A program made the translations under genes and the position numbers. From NCBI RefSeq assembly GCF_040412425.1, contig NC_089766.1, positions 50,527,297 through 50,591,296 of the forward strand: a stretch of DNA of 64,000 nucleotides. The letters run 5' to 3'. Under the pieces are notes generated by a model. The model did not search any database, was not told the DNA's origin, and saw nothing but the letters and a program-made list of their open reading frames with translations. Shown here one piece after another: positions 12,487 through 26,914 of this stretch (position 1 is the first letter of the stretch; every line of letters begins with the position of its first letter). Source of the DNA: Macrobrachium rosenbergii (Eukaryota; Arthropoda; Malacostraca; Decapoda; Palaemonidae).

Positions 12487-14541
12487 TGGGCCAGTCTGAG
12501 TAGAGAAACATGTCAGGATTTATACCCTAGGTTTCATTTTCCCTGTGGTAAAGTTGCATAATATGTAAATCCTGTGTTGTTAGTGTTATGTATACACATG
12601 AAAATATGTATATATATACATATGTATATATATATATGCCTCTGTGTAAATAAAGAGAAGTAGTTTGGTGCAAGCTTGAGAATTAAAAGAAGTATTGTGG
12701 ATACTTGATATGCCTGATGTTTGCGGACGGAAGAGGACAATACATAGTATATAGAATTAGTAGCCCCTGAGCTGAATGAAGTTTTCCCAGCCGTTCTGTG
12801 ATCTGTGCTGTCAGAGAAGACAGAATTGGGTTTCTCTCCGCTATACCCAGCTGATATAAAATAGTGTCATTTTCCTCTGCATGCAAGCAACTGGTTCTGT
12901 TCTATCTCGCCTGATCTCGTTTAAGCTGAGGATGTCGGTGGTTGCTTCGTGATGGCATATCACTTACAGAGTTCCGAAAAAAACTACATAATTGATTTGT
13001 TCATGTTGCCGAGTCATCTTGGGACCCACCGGTTGCAAAATTACCCTAAATAAGTTTACATGGAGTTATTTTTTCGAAAGTTACAATTATTAAGCTGTAT
13101 GTATGTATTTATGTATACATATATATATGTGTGTATGTATGTATGTATATCTATATACATGTATTTATATATATATTTTTGTATGTATGTATGTATGTAT
13201 ATATATACATATATATTTGCAGTATGTATGTATATTGTTATTGTTTATATGCATTTATTCATGTATATACGTAAGTATGAATTCATTTGTATAATCGCCC
13301 TTGCAAATGGGAAGTGATCATGCAAGGTGCATGAAACCCGGGAGAACAATGTCTGTAAATTATTGCATCAGAAAAACAGCTTCAAGATACATTTTCAACT
13401 AATTAATCACTCTACTGCTGCTACTATTACAGATTTAAGTTTAGCCAACGGACAGCTTTTCCATTCAAGATATCTTGCTAGTCAACCATTCAGAATGTCG
13501 TGGGCCACTGACATGAGGAATGATGTTCCGAAACTGAAGCGGGCAGACGTAGAATTTGGGGAAGTATCCTCCAGTCCAATTACCCGTCCCGTGGCATAAC
13601 TCTAATTAAAGGGAAACAAGTCATTTGTACTCACCAGTGGCCAGCGAGAAGGAAAACAGCTCAGCTGATGGATTTTGGTTCGAGAGCTTGGCTCTAGAAC
13701 CACCCACGGTTCGGCGGCGGTTTCACCTTGAGGGGGGCGCGGAGTTCTGGGCGGTACCCGGAGGGTATCGGCTGGTTATTCTGGGTATTCGAACGCAAGC
13801 AATCCGAAAGGCGGGGGAGGGATGCGTCCTCCACTCAGACTACCAAATCTCCTCTGGTAAGTCTTACACCGGCCCACCAACGCACTTTCTTGTCACTCAA
13901 CCGACGGCTTTCGACCGCTCAACACTTCTTACGATTCTCTCAGTCATCGTCGGAAATCACAACTTGGCAGAGACGCATCTTTCACGTTGTCCCCCGGATG
14001 TTCCTTAATGCGTTTCCTTCAGGCAACGTTTGTCATTGGCTGTCTATTACATAAAACCTCTCGTAGATTCTAAAATCCAGCGAAATACCTTAAACACATT
14101 CATGAGGAAATCTAGGAATGATAATTAGAAGCGGCTGAAATTCACGAATGGGGGGTCCCTCTCCACATCAGAACCACTTCTGTCGATGCCTTGGTAGTGG
14201 AGGGGGCGATCAGATCGAAGCGCAGCGGGGAACACAGAAATAAATAAGGCTATGAGGACACGTGACCCCAACAATGATGCAACCTCTGTCAACAACATGT
14301 CCTTTTCAAAGATCCGATGCAGGTCGCAACTTCTGCCTCCTTCTGGACGCCTCCTGTAAGTTTCAAGTTGCTTCGGTTCCTCATCTCAGTCACTCCAGTA
14401 ACCGTCAGCGCCTCCGTCAGAATGATTTCCGACGCCTCTTCCCCTGACACAGATGTTCTTTTGCATCCTCACCCAGAAGGACCGGGAGATGAACTGAAAT
14501 TGTCCAGTTCTCGCCCAGTCATCGGTCTATGTGTTGTGTGG

Positions 14542-14545
<4 letters not shown>
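12485..14545. other. No gene confirmed; single-copy-looking stretch
   Basis: TATG-rich at 13095-13290; otherwise mixed sequence. 13480-14530 is GC-richer, with ORFs at 13625-14008 (127 codons, TTG-initiated in frame) and 13728-14054. A good splice-donor-like CTG|GTAAGT lies at 13854-13862. No domain is recognised; an exon is possible but unproven. Confidence 0.4.

Positions 14546-14609
<64 letters not shown>
14546..14609. repeat. (AG)n microsatellite
   Basis: About 32 units. Confidence 0.98.
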
Positions 14610-14613
<4 letters not shown>

Positions 14614-14926
14614 GTTCTAATATTTTGTTCGAAAGTCATCTATATATTTTTTTTATTTCGATTTTATCATTTTCCTCCTCATTCATTTACATTTAGTTTA
14701 TTGATCAAAACTGACTGATGACGTTTCAGCCAAAATTATATCATCAGAATTTCTTTTCAGGTTAAAGCAGAACGAGACAGACGAACACAGACAAACACAC
14801 ACACTCACAGACACAGACCATTCAAAAAAAAGTGTCAATCGAAACTGAAGTCTGGGCCAAATGAGAGAATTGGGAGAATGGGCGCGGGGGTGGCGAGGGT
14901 GGTTTGTTAGGCTGTGTGCGGGGGCA

Positions 14927-14968
<42 letters not shown>

Positions 14969-15098
14969 TTTGGTAAAAGGGGGAGGGACTGGATGTAGGG
15001 GAAGCAACAATACCCAAATTCCCCTAAAATTCTCACACTAATCTTTGGTAGTCAACCCCTTGCAGATGGACACAATCGCATCAACGCATATAGAGAAG

Positions 15099-15101
<3 letters not shown>
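14610..15101. other. No gene; short (GA)n at 14931-14965
   Basis: Minus-strand ORFs here owe their length to the (GA)n run and GC-rich flanks. No motif recognised. Confidence 0.5.
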
Positions 15102-15426
<325 letters not shown>

Positions 15427-15712
15427 TACACACACGTCTGTATGCATTATTAGCATTATTGTCCTCACCCAAAAAGACACCATTCTTGACCACCTCTTCC
15501 CTGTGAAAAATAAGAAGAGGAAAAATGGTCGGGTGATTAAGGTGAGCCGTGTGAATAGAAAGAATGAGCACCACTACACTTCTTCGTGCTGATCATTCAC
15601 AGTGTATGATTCCCGAAGGGAATATTGGGTGCATTAAAAACCCTCTCTCTTTTTTATGTCACAGTTCTAACAGCTAAGTTTAGCCTATGACTATTATTGA
15701 AATTATTGACAG

Positions 15713-15713
<1 letters not shown>

Positions 15714-15770
<57 letters not shown>
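15714..15770. repeat. (TC)n microsatellite
   Basis: About 28 units. Confidence 0.98.
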
Positions 15771-15776
<6 letters not shown>

Positions 15777-16085
15777 GTTTAGATATTTGCATAGTTATGA
15801 AGGCTTAGATCTTAATGCAAGAAATATATCCTTACCATTGAATAAGACCGAATTTTTATGTGTTTCTATCTTAAATTTTTTGCACCATGTAGACACGATA
15901 GTAGATAACCTGAACTTATTATAATTATTATTATTATTATCTCACGTCTTCCATGCCTTCCATCTTTAACTCTTTACATTAGCATTGAAAATACTGACTA
16001 AAACTCATATCACATGTTTACTGTCACATAAACACAGTAAAAAGTCATTTTCCTATAATGCGCAATTTATGTGCGTATGGTATAA

Positions 16086-16138
<53 letters not shown>

Positions 16139-16303
16139 AGCTATCAATAATTTCAAGAATACTCAACGTATTTGGCTGGAATTTTTTGTTTTCAACTTTG
16201 GGTTACCAATTCAATGATTTCTTCCAACTTCTAAATGGAAGATGCATTGTATTGGCACATTGGTACAGGAAGACAGATAATAATAATTAAACGTTCTTTT
16301 AAC
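15771..16303. other. No gene; (GA)n at 16091-16138
   Basis: AT-rich sequence with one (GA)n array. A frame at 15697-15924 continues ~50 codons past the (TC)n array but has no recognisable motif. Confidence 0.5.
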
Positions 16304-16669
16304 AAGTAAAAAATGCGCCGGAGTTTCGTCGGTGCAATCGAGTTTTCTGCACAGCGTATAATCAAGGCCACTGAAAATAGATCTATCTTTCGGTGGTTTC
16401 GGTATAATGCTGTATGAGCCGTGGCCCATGAAACTTTAACCACGGCCCGGTGGTGGCCTGTCTTATATCGTCGCCAGAGGCACGATTATGGCTAACTTTA
16501 ACTTGAAATAAAGTAAAAACTACTGAGGAGGCTAGAAGGCTGCAATTTGGCATGTTTGATGATTGGAGGGTGGATGATCAATATACCAATTTGCAGCCCT
16601 CTGGCCTCAGTAGTTTTTAAGAATTGAGGGCGGACAGAACAATAGTTTTTCTTATACAGAAAACTAAAA
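16304..16669 (+). mobile_element. Repeat M copy 1 (multi-hairpin element)
   Basis: Plus orientation is defined as starting AAGTAAAAAATGCGCCG. In order: a GCGCCG...CGGTGC hairpin (GCGCCGGAGTTTCGTCGGTG); AGTTTTCTGCACAGCGTATA; a second hairpin built on CCACTGAAAATAGATC / ATCTTTCGGTGG; CATGAAACTTTAACCACGGC; a ~40-bp stem made by CTAGAAGGCTGCAATTTGGC and the complementary ATACCAATTTGCAGCCCTCT; and a 3' palindromic end. No coding potential is shared among copies. Non-autonomous element; class unknown. Confidence 0.85.
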
Positions 16670-16931
16670 ATGACACAATCGCTGATTGCCTCCGGTTCTT
16701 CCTATTCTCTGTTCTTTGCAGCTTTTTCTCTCTTGTCCCCCCAAGGTGTGCTCCTTTCGCTCTTTACTCGTTATCCTTTTGGTATCTTTCTACCTAGCTG
16801 TCCAGCTCCTTTAACTTTACCTTTCTTCCATTCCATTTTTCCGTCTAATGAAGGAACCATTCCCTCAGAGTGAAAGTAACTTACTTATTGTTCATAAATA
16901 ATAATAATAATAATAATAATAATTTGTTTAT

Positions 16932-17031
16932 TAAAAATCCATAATTATATAGTAAACTATATTATCATGTAAAAATATTTTATTGTTTTACGTAGTAATA
17001 CAGTTTACTATATAATTGTGGAATTTTATTA
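16932..17031. mobile_element. Repeat H copy 2
   Basis: The arm around 16936-16974 (CCATAATTATATAGTAAACT) and the arm around 16986-17027 (AGTTTACTATATAATTGTGG) pair over ~40 bp with a few mismatches and an ~11-bp loop. (AAT)n arrays lie on both sides (16900-16922 and 17067-17100). Confidence 0.7.
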
Positions 17032-17066
17032 CGCATTCTTTTTCACGAGATACTTAATTTCTTATC

Positions 17067-18150
<1,084 letters not shown>

Positions 18151-18447
18151 AATAAGTAAACAATGCGCCGAAGTGTCTTCGGCGCAATCGAGTTTTCTGT
18201 AAAACGTATAATGCTGTATGAAACTCTCAGCCACGGCCCATGAAATTTTAAGCCACGGCCAGACCCATGATCATGGCTAAATTTAACCTTAAATAAAATA
18301 AAAACTACTGAGGAGGCTAGAGGACCGCAATTTGGTATGTTTTGATGACTGGAGGGTTGATGATCAACATACCAATTTACAGCCCCGTAACCTCAGAAGT
18401 TTTTGAGATCTGAGGGCGGAGAGTTTAAATTTACAGAAAGCTAAAAA
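18151..18447 (+). mobile_element. Repeat M copy 2, shortened
   Basis: Starts near AAGTAAACAATGCGCCGAAG. The AGATCT hairpin segment is missing, with GTATAATGCTGTATGAAAC following early. The CTAGAGGACCGCAATTTGGT stem and ACCAATTTACAGCCCC arm are retained. Ends TTACAGAAAGCTAAAAAG. Confidence 0.8.
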
Positions 18448-18652
18448 GGGCAGGAGTGGCCTATTTTGTTCCTCCTAATGATAAAGTTAAAAAATCATTG
18501 CGACTTTAATTTGAAACTATAATTCGTAACCATTAATGAGAGAGAAAAATAAGATTGAAATTGACTGTATGACGTATTATCGTATGACTCATAGTAGTAT
18601 AATTACAACTTATCCACATCAGATTTTCGGCATATAGCGAACACACATTTTT

Positions 18653-18727
<75 letters not shown>

Positions 18728-18821
18728 AATATACAGTATATAAATGTGTATGTGTATGCACGTAGGAATGCGCGTATAGCATACCTTCCACGTACGTGCG
18801 TAGGCACCAAAACACCCAGAG

Positions 18822-18856
<35 letters not shown>

Positions 18857-19148
18857 TTCCCTTATTATTAGAGGGTACATTCGCCCTTCCGACCAACTGA
18901 AAACACACACCCACAACCCTTCAACATGGAGCCCCGGCTGTAGATCACCCGAAACCCTCAAGTCGAAACCCTTTTCTCCGTTGTGGCTCCCTGTTCCTCC
19001 TCCTCCTCCTCCTCCTCCTCCTCCCCTTCGGAAACCACATTCCTTTTGTTGCGCAATTGGCCTTGTACCATCACCATATTTTCTGTTTTCCGGATTTTCT
19101 CAGCCTCTGCCACTGTTGGATGGACGTGTCGGAATGAGTGTACGCGTC
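18448..19148. other. No gene; several simple repeats
   Basis: (TA)n at 18652-18723, (GA)n at 18826-18852 and (CCT)n at about 19000-19024. ORFs here are repeat-driven. Confidence 0.6.
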
Positions 19149-19325
19149 TGTAGTCATTATAGAAATGGCGATGGTAATTATAAATTATTTCCTTGCAGAC
19201 TATTTTCAGCGTAGATTCAATGTAGACACAGAGCCACCAATAATAATAATAATAGTGATGGTAATTATAGATAATTTCTTTGCAGACAATTTTCAACGTA
19301 GGTCCAATGTAGACACAGAGCCACC

Positions 19326-19361
<36 letters not shown>

Positions 19362-19575
19362 GATTATAGAAATAGCTATGGTAATTATAAATAAGTTCCT
19401 TGTAGACTATTTTCAGCATGGATCCAATATCGACACAGAGCCACCAAAATAATAATAATGATTATAGGAGTAGTGATGGTAATTATAACTAATTTGCTAG
19501 TAGACTATTTACAGCGTAGATCCAATGTAGACACGGAGCCACCAATAATAATAATAATAATAATAATAGTAATAA
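19149..19575. repeat. Composite tandem repeat, four units ending in (AAT)n
   Basis: Four units each carry GATGGTAATTATA, TTGCAGACTATTTTCAGCGT or a variant, CCAATGTAGACACAGAGCCA and a terminal (AAT)n of different length. The GAGCCACC landmark recurs at 19231, 19318, 19438 and 19536, so unit length varies mainly with the (AAT)n stretch. Confidence 0.92.
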
Positions 19576-19605
19576 TTTTGTATCATCACTTTCTCGTGAT
19601 CTTAA

Positions 19606-19710
19606 ATGGAAAAATAAAGTCCGCAGTAGTATGTATGTATGTAATTTATATACAGGAAACTTTCGTCAAGTTGATCAGTTGGTCTCTTCAGCTGCGGACT
19701 TTATTTTTCC

Positions 19711-19760
<50 letters not shown>

Positions 19761-19770
19761 TAATAATAAT
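19606..19770. repeat. Short inverted repeat followed by (AAT)n
   Basis: GGAAAAATAAAGTCCGCA at about 19608-19625 and its exact complement at about 19693-19710 enclose ~67 bp. (AAT)n runs to 19770. Confidence 0.85.
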
Positions 19771-19907
19771 AGACTTCATCTTCGCCTTGCGTGACTGAAG
19801 ATGCAATTGCGAGAGAAGCCATCTATAACAAGACAGTTACAAGAGGTATGTCAGTAGCAATATTGATCATTAAATTTGACTCTGTCTGCAGATACAGTTG
19901 GAATGAG

Positions 19908-19944
<37 letters not shown>

Positions 19945-20171
19945 TTTATATTAAACTAGGACCATACAGAAATACAGAAGGCAAGTCTAATGAAGACAAA
20001 TAATAACAAGGTGATAGTAGTTGGAAGGAAGACGATAATAATAAGATTAGCGACAATAATGGTAGCAGCTCGTTAAAATTAAGATTCTGTAGATGTTCTG
20101 TAGATGTTGATGGTATTGCTGAATTTGTATATTTTTATATATTTGTGCCTTTTTTTTTTTATTGCGTTCCG
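19771..20171. other. No gene; (AAT)n at 19911-19942
   Basis: AT-rich; a small TTCTGTAGATG duplication near 20085-20110. Confidence 0.5.
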
Positions 20172-20708
20172 GTAAAATGGCTCTCACCTCGGTTTCTGTC
20201 CGTCCGCACTTTATTCTGTCCGCGCTTTTTTCTGTCCGCACTTTTTCTGTCCGCACATTTTCTGTCCGCACATTTTCTGTCCGCACTTTTTCTGTCCGCA
20301 CATTTTCTGTCCGCACTTTTTTCTGTCCACACATTTTCTCTTCGCACTTTTTTCTGTCCGCACTTTTTCTGTCCGCCCTCAGATCTTAAATGGGGTTAGA
20401 GGGCTACAAATTAGTATGTTGGTCATCCACCCTCCAATCATCAAACTTAGCAAATTGCAGTCCTCTAGCCTCGTCAGTAGTTTTTACTTTATCCAAGGTT
20501 GAAGTTAGCCATAATCGTGCTTCTGGCAACGATATAGGAGTGGCCACCACCGGGCCGTGGTTAAAATTTCATGGTCCGCGGCTCATTCAGCATTATACCG
20601 AGACCACCGAAAGATAGATATATTTTCGGTGGCCTTGATTATACGCTGTATCCGCTGTACAGTAAACTCGATTGCGCCGAATAAACTTCGGCGCATTTTT
20701 TACTTGTT
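20172..20708 (-). mobile_element. Repeat M copy 3, with expanded 3' region
   Basis: Reverse-oriented copy ending CGGCGCATTTTTTACTTGTT at 20708. Both arms of the long stem are visible (GGGCTACAAATTAGTATGTT and AAATTGCAGTCCTCTAGCCT). The normally single TCTGTCCGCACTTTTTCTGT segment near the element 3' end has been amplified into a tandem array (20188-20375). Confidence 0.85.
20188..20375. repeat. ~16-bp minisatellite inside Repeat M
   Basis: About 12 units of TTTTCTGTCCGCAC(A/T) with minor variants (CTGTCCACAC, CTCTTCGCAC). The minus-strand ORF with repeating VRTEN/VRTEK and SADRK motifs is its translation. Confidence 0.93.
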
Positions 20709-20879
20709 AAATATGTAAATCAAATAAAAAGCTGAATTTCTTCGTCGTGTTGTGAATACTTACACCGCTTGAAATTCAGACTGACTTTTCGTATTTCATA
20801 ATCACTGTTTACAGTAAACATTGTTGATCTTGCTGTTAATTTCTCATCGTAATTATTTCTCTCAACTTGACTCTAAGCT

Positions 20880-21505
20880 TTTATTCCAATCAGGGGAAGG
20901 TTCCAGAATCCACCTTGGCTACCACCGACCACCAGCTAGCTACTGTAATGCCTAAATCAACTACGGGCACAATGGACCATCGACGGATGGTCTCGTGTTT
21001 GTCAATTTTTAACAGAGGTCATTCACATTCTCAATTGATCCCTGATCCACTTTGTCTGTCGAGAGCAACCCGATTTGCTGAACAGCAGAAGCACCAATAT
21101 GCAGTAAATGTTTCGCGTCGCTGTCGAACTTCTCTAAAGTTCCAGAGGTCCTTCATTCCTCACACCGTTGGACTGTGGAACAGCCTCCCTACTGAGGATG
21201 CCGTGCAGTTGGAACTTCTTCAGAAGTTCAAGCGAAGATGCATTACATTACTACCATAATACAATTCTCCTTGCATTTCAGCAATTTATTTACATTTATA
21301 TCTATTTATTAATTTGTTAATATATTTTTTTCTTTTTTTTTTTAATAAGTGAGGTCGCTTCTTTCTGTAATTCCCTTCACCTCCTCTTACTTCTTCTAAT
21401 GAGCACCATATTCTTTGAAAGCTTGAACTTCAAGTCAGTGGCCCCTGTGGGCTTGCTCCATATGAATAGGGTTCATCTTCTAAATGATAACAATAATAAT
21501 AATGA
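20880..21505 (+). pseudogene. LINE-X: C-terminus of retrotransposon ORF2 plus 3' UTR
   Basis: An open frame ends at 21259 and carries RATRFAEQQKHQYAV, then RRCRTSLKFQRSFIPHTVGL, WNSLPTED and LLQKFKRRC. The RSFIPHTVGLWNSLP block is characteristic of the extreme C-terminal tail of several non-LTR retrotransposon reverse transcriptase proteins. The endonuclease and reverse transcriptase domains are absent, and an in-frame stop lies upstream at 20837, so this is a 5'-truncated insertion rather than an autonomous element. The 3' UTR follows, with T-rich sequence near 21320-21345, then CACCATATTCTTTGAAAGCT, TTCAAGTCAGTGGCCCCTGT and AGGGTTCATCTTCTAAATGA, ending in AAT-like triplets. Relatives lie at 1251, 34954, 52939, 60939, 61546 and 61863. 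The exact 5' boundary is uncertain and the clade is not assigned. Confidence 0.8.
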
Positions 21506-22425
21506 TGTTCATTTTGCTTATCAATTACTCGATATGGACAATATTCCGTTAAAGAAGACCCTATCATAGAAGGTGATGACGGCTTTCGAAGTGAGGGCTT
21601 CTGTGTGGCTGTCTCTGATACTGATTCGGGAAACCAACCAGAGTAGGAAACAGCATTTCAGACCATTTTCATCACCTTAGTGACCGCTTAAGGTCTTCAC
21701 TTCGTAAATTCCCCAGTCTTTTAATGTGCTCCCACAGCTCAAGCATTTGAGGTTCGATTATAATTTCCCTAGCCATGACATAACCTTACTGTACTTAGTA
21801 TACAAGCAGAGTTGGATTAATTAACTGCATTGAATAATTTTACTACTAGGGAACAGTAGGGCCTGGAATTTTCTCACAACCTCGTAACGGAATCGCATTG
21901 CTTCCAGTTCAACGGCATTTCTTGATAGGGACCATCTGTAAATGGCTATCAAGGGTCAGCTGAATATACGTATATAAGATATATAATATATATATAGATC
22001 GATAGATCTATATACGTGTGTACCTGCAATTGGGTGTCTTATGTATAATCAAATATACATTTGTAAAGATGTGGTTACTACCACCAGCAGGTACAGCGAC
22101 ACAAAGAATACCAAACCACTTTAAAAGATACTTTTACTTTTGATCTCGCCCGAGATCGAATTACCCTATTCCGGGTTTTTTTTTTTCCTCGTTTCAAAAC
22201 AACATTTCCCGTTATTCCAAACCCATCTTCCTTTTCCTCCCTGAATACGTGGGTGGAAGTGGGAAGGAAGGAAGGAGGAGGAGGAGGAGGAGGAGGAGGA
22301 AGGGAGACTAGAGGGAAAAGGAGGGTGACAGGGAGATTGTGTGTTGCGAAGGACAGCGTGACGTTTACGACCAGCCTCGGAAAGTTGCGGTGAGTCGCAC
22401 TGCTTTTGTTAATTACGCTGTACTC

Positions 22426-22429
<4 letters not shown>
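21506..22429. other. No gene recognised; (GGA)n at 22265-22302
   Basis: Mixed sequence with a GATA-like run near 22000 and (GGA)n. No supported ORF. Confidence 0.5.
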
Positions 22430-22488
<59 letters not shown>

Positions 22489-22508
22489 ATATAGTAGGCT
22501 TGAAAAGA

Positions 22509-22604
<96 letters not shown>

Positions 22605-22606
22605 TC

Positions 22607-22646
<40 letters not shown>

Positions 22647-22648
22647 TC

Positions 22649-22679
<31 letters not shown>

Positions 22680-22790
22680 TATTCATATATATATATATAT
22701 ATATATTATATATTCATATAATATATATATAAAATATATATATAATATATCTTATAATATATACATTATATATGTATATATATATATGTG
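22430..22790. repeat. (TC)n then (TA)n with palindromic inserts
   Basis: (TC)n 22430-22487 and (TA)n from 22511. The (TA)n is interrupted three or four times by a palindrome (ATTATATATTCATATAAT), at intervals of roughly 30-45 bp, suggesting copying of the interruption with the array. Confidence 0.95.
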
Positions 22791-23331
22791 TGTGTGTGTG
22801 TGTACACACTTCGATTTGCACATGTACTAAAACACATAATTATTTCACAATAACTCACGGTTTTCATTAAAAAAAAAATCATGTCCATCATGAAAATCTG
22901 ATGAAGCGAAAATAAAAGCACAAAAATAATGAAAAATAAACTATGAGAGTTCTCTTGAAGCGATGTAAATGGCTGTCTGAATAAAAAAAGGGGAAAATAC
23001 TAAATTGCCGTTGGATTGCAGGGTGGTATTTGCACGAGTCATTTCAGAGCGTTTATTTTTCACGTCAGCATTATCCCCCTTCGAAAGAAAAATCATAATT
23101 CTGGAACCAAAACGTCTGAGAAATTTTGTGGCATGCACACAATATATATATATATAAAGGAGCTTCTCTCCAGGATGTTTTCTGTACATTCTGTTTCGTA
23201 CTTAATTATATAAGCGTCTTTTGCTGTTTTGATCTTTGTAATAAAAAGGTTAACGATAAAAACAACGTCCGCATTCAATGATATTTCCTTCAACGGATGC
23301 TGCTTGTGATAAATGTCTGTTAACGAAGTAA

Positions 23332-23334
<3 letters not shown>
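22791..23334. other. No gene recognised
   Basis: AT-rich, with short (GT)n at the start and a short (TA)n near 23142. No supported ORF. Confidence 0.5.

Positions 23335-23397
<63 letters not shown>
23335..23397. repeat. (TC)n microsatellite
   Basis: About 31 units. Confidence 0.98.
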
Positions 23398-24838
<1,441 letters not shown>

Positions 24839-25145
24839 CCCGTATAGGGGGTAGTACCGTCAGTGCACCACATGCGGTACGTTGTGGGCGTCACTTAAGG
24901 TTCTTTGCAGCGTCCCTTCGGCCCCTAGCTGCAATACCTTTCATTCCTTTTACTATACCTCCGTTCATATTCTCTTTCTTCCATCTTCCTTGCCACATTC
25001 TCATAATTCTTTTATAGTGCAACTGCGAGGTTTCTCTCCTGTTACATCTTTATAATTTTTTTATTCTCAATTTCCCTTTCAGCGCTGAATGACCTCATAT
25101 GTCCCAGCACTTGGCCCTTGGCCTAAATTTTATATTCCAGCCCAT
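24839..25145 (+). mobile_element. Repeat A copy 6
   Basis: CCCGTATAGGGGGTAGTACC start, GTGCACCACATGCGGTAC, CTTCGGCCCCTAGCTGCAAT, CAGCGCTGAATGACCTCATA and a CTAAATTTTATATTCC tail followed by CCATTCCATTC. Confidence 0.9.
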
Positions 25146-25314
25146 TCCATTCAAGGGTGATAAGATCAGAAGATGTAACATCGTCACTTTTAAGTATGAA
25201 ATTCTTTTCTGAAATGTAATTGTATTATTATTTTATTCGTCAGCGGAGGGTTGACAAAGTTTTGACTGACGATATATTTCTGTATATTTCAAATTAATTC
25301 CTAATGGAATGATG

Positions 25315-25316
<2 letters not shown>

Positions 25317-25389
<73 letters not shown>

Positions 25390-25454
25390 GCATCCACGGA
25401 ATCGTTTTCCAGTATTATTTATATGTGACTCCGTCACATATATATATTTAATTA

Positions 25455-25540
<86 letters not shown>
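25317..25540. repeat. (TC)n and (TA)n arrays
   Basis: (TC)n at 25317-25387, ~50 bp of unique sequence, then (TA)n at 25440-25540 with AATTATATATTATA-type palindromes at both ends. Confidence 0.97.
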
Positions 25541-25545
<5 letters not shown>

Positions 25546-25736
25546 TATATTATAAAGCTATGGAGAACTTTGTTTTGGAGCCTAACGAGATAAGTGACTT
25601 CATCCTCAAGCAGAAACAAATAAAACCACAAAAGCCTTCAAGAATCATAGATGAGATGAAGAAATGAATTGGCTATCAGTTATTCAAAGTTTAGCACAGC
25701 GATAACATGAAATGAATAAGATAAAATAATAAAAAA

Positions 25737-26134
25737 AGGAAAAATGCGCTGATGTTTCTTCGGCGTAATCGAGTTTTCTGCACAGGTTAAAATCAAGGCC
25801 ACCGAAAACAGATCTGTCTTCCGGTGGTCTCGGTATAATGCTGTAAGAGCCGCTGCCCATGAAACTTTAACCACGGCCCGGTGGTAACCTCTCCTACATC
25901 GTTGCCAGAAGCACGAGTACGACTAACTTTAACCTTAAATAAAATAAAATTAAAAACTACTGAGGCTAGAGGGCTGCAATTTGGTATGTTGGATGGTTGG
26001 AGTATGGATGATCAACATACCAATTTGCAGCCCTCTAGCCTCAGTAGTTTTTAAGATCTGAGGGCGAACAGAAAAAGTGCGGACGGACAGACAGATAGGC
26101 ATCTTAATAGTTTTGTTTTACAGAAAACTAAAAA
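25737..26134 (+). mobile_element. Repeat M copy 4
   Basis: Near full length: GCGCTGATGTTTCTTCGGCG start, CACCGAAAACAGATCTGTCT hairpin, the long stem (GGCTAGAGGGCTGCAATTTG and CAATTTGCAGCCCTCTAGCC), a TGCGGACGGACAGACAG segment and the ACAGAAAACTAAAAAC end. Confidence 0.9.
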
Positions 26135-26316
26135 CTGAGGCAATACTCAAAGTAAATCATGGAAAAGCGGAAGCAGTAAGAATCGAAAATGCCTAAAGGG
26201 ATGAAATGACACTCCAGAAAGGATTAATGAGGTTCAGTCTCATAAATAATTAGGACAGGCTGAATGAGATTGATTGAAATTGCATATGAGAGCAAGATTA
26301 AACATAGTCTATTGTT

Positions 26317-26400
26317 CTTATGGTCAGGTCGACAACGTGACCTCATTGTGATTATGGGACGCGGGTTCGTTTCCCGCTACCGGATATCATAATTGCTTCA
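26317..26400 (+). mobile_element. Possible tRNA-derived SINE head
   Basis: TATGGTCAGGTCGACAACGT followed ~50 bp later by GCGGGTTCGTTTCCCGC resembles tRNA D-arm and T-arm (A-box and B-box) spacing. Downstream sequence has no matching second copy here, so it could be a lone SINE or chance. Confidence 0.4.
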
Positions 26401-26669
26401 TATTTCTTGCACTTGGAGCCAAGGCTTTGTAGTGACAAGCGTATCCAAAAAAAGCGCAAAGAATTCGAGAAGTTAAGAGGGCATTGGGGCTATTACAATT
26501 ACATAGGTATCTGGTAAAAAGTGACCAATAGGTTCTATATTTAGCCTATTACGTTCGGTATTCCCATAAAGACACGAGTCATGGTAAGACAATGAAAATA
26601 CTTCAGGAGTATTTTGTCAATTTGAGATTGAAGCTTCAAGAACAATATTATGAGTTAGATGGCAGGATG

Positions 26670-26891
26670 GAGTAAGAAATGAATGGAACCATAAGAGAAA
26701 CCACAGAGGTTCCATATATAAATGAGATGATGATGATACCGGGGCGTGGAGATGGCTTGGACATGTCCTTCGGTCACCTCCTGGGAGAATGGCGTCAGCT
26801 GGGCTTTTTGAACACCAGAAAAGTTGGAAGACCCAAACCTATTTTAATGAGAACTCTGAGAAGGAAGACTGAAGAGATGTGGAAGATATAG
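26670..26891 (+). pseudogene. LINE-Z: decayed reverse transcriptase C-terminal fragment
   Basis: Three short frames together resemble the C-terminal region of a second kind of non-LTR reverse transcriptase. One frame has IRETTEVPYINE (about 26690-26729). A second, from 26744, gives AWRWLGHVLRSPPGRMA, close to the widespread WRWLGHVLR signature. A third gives RKVGRPKPILMRT (about 26817-26855), the familiar GRPK tail. At least two frameshifts separate them, so it is a dead fragment. It is immediately followed by Repeat A copy 7. Catalytic palm motifs are not present in the window. Confidence 0.7.
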
Positions 26892-26914
26892 CACAGGAGT
26901 GACTTAATTCCACA

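Noticed and set aside
13625..14008. 127-codon ORF as a gene
   Set aside because: No ATG start in frame, no recognised domain, and overlapping frames of similar length; kept only as a possible exon region.
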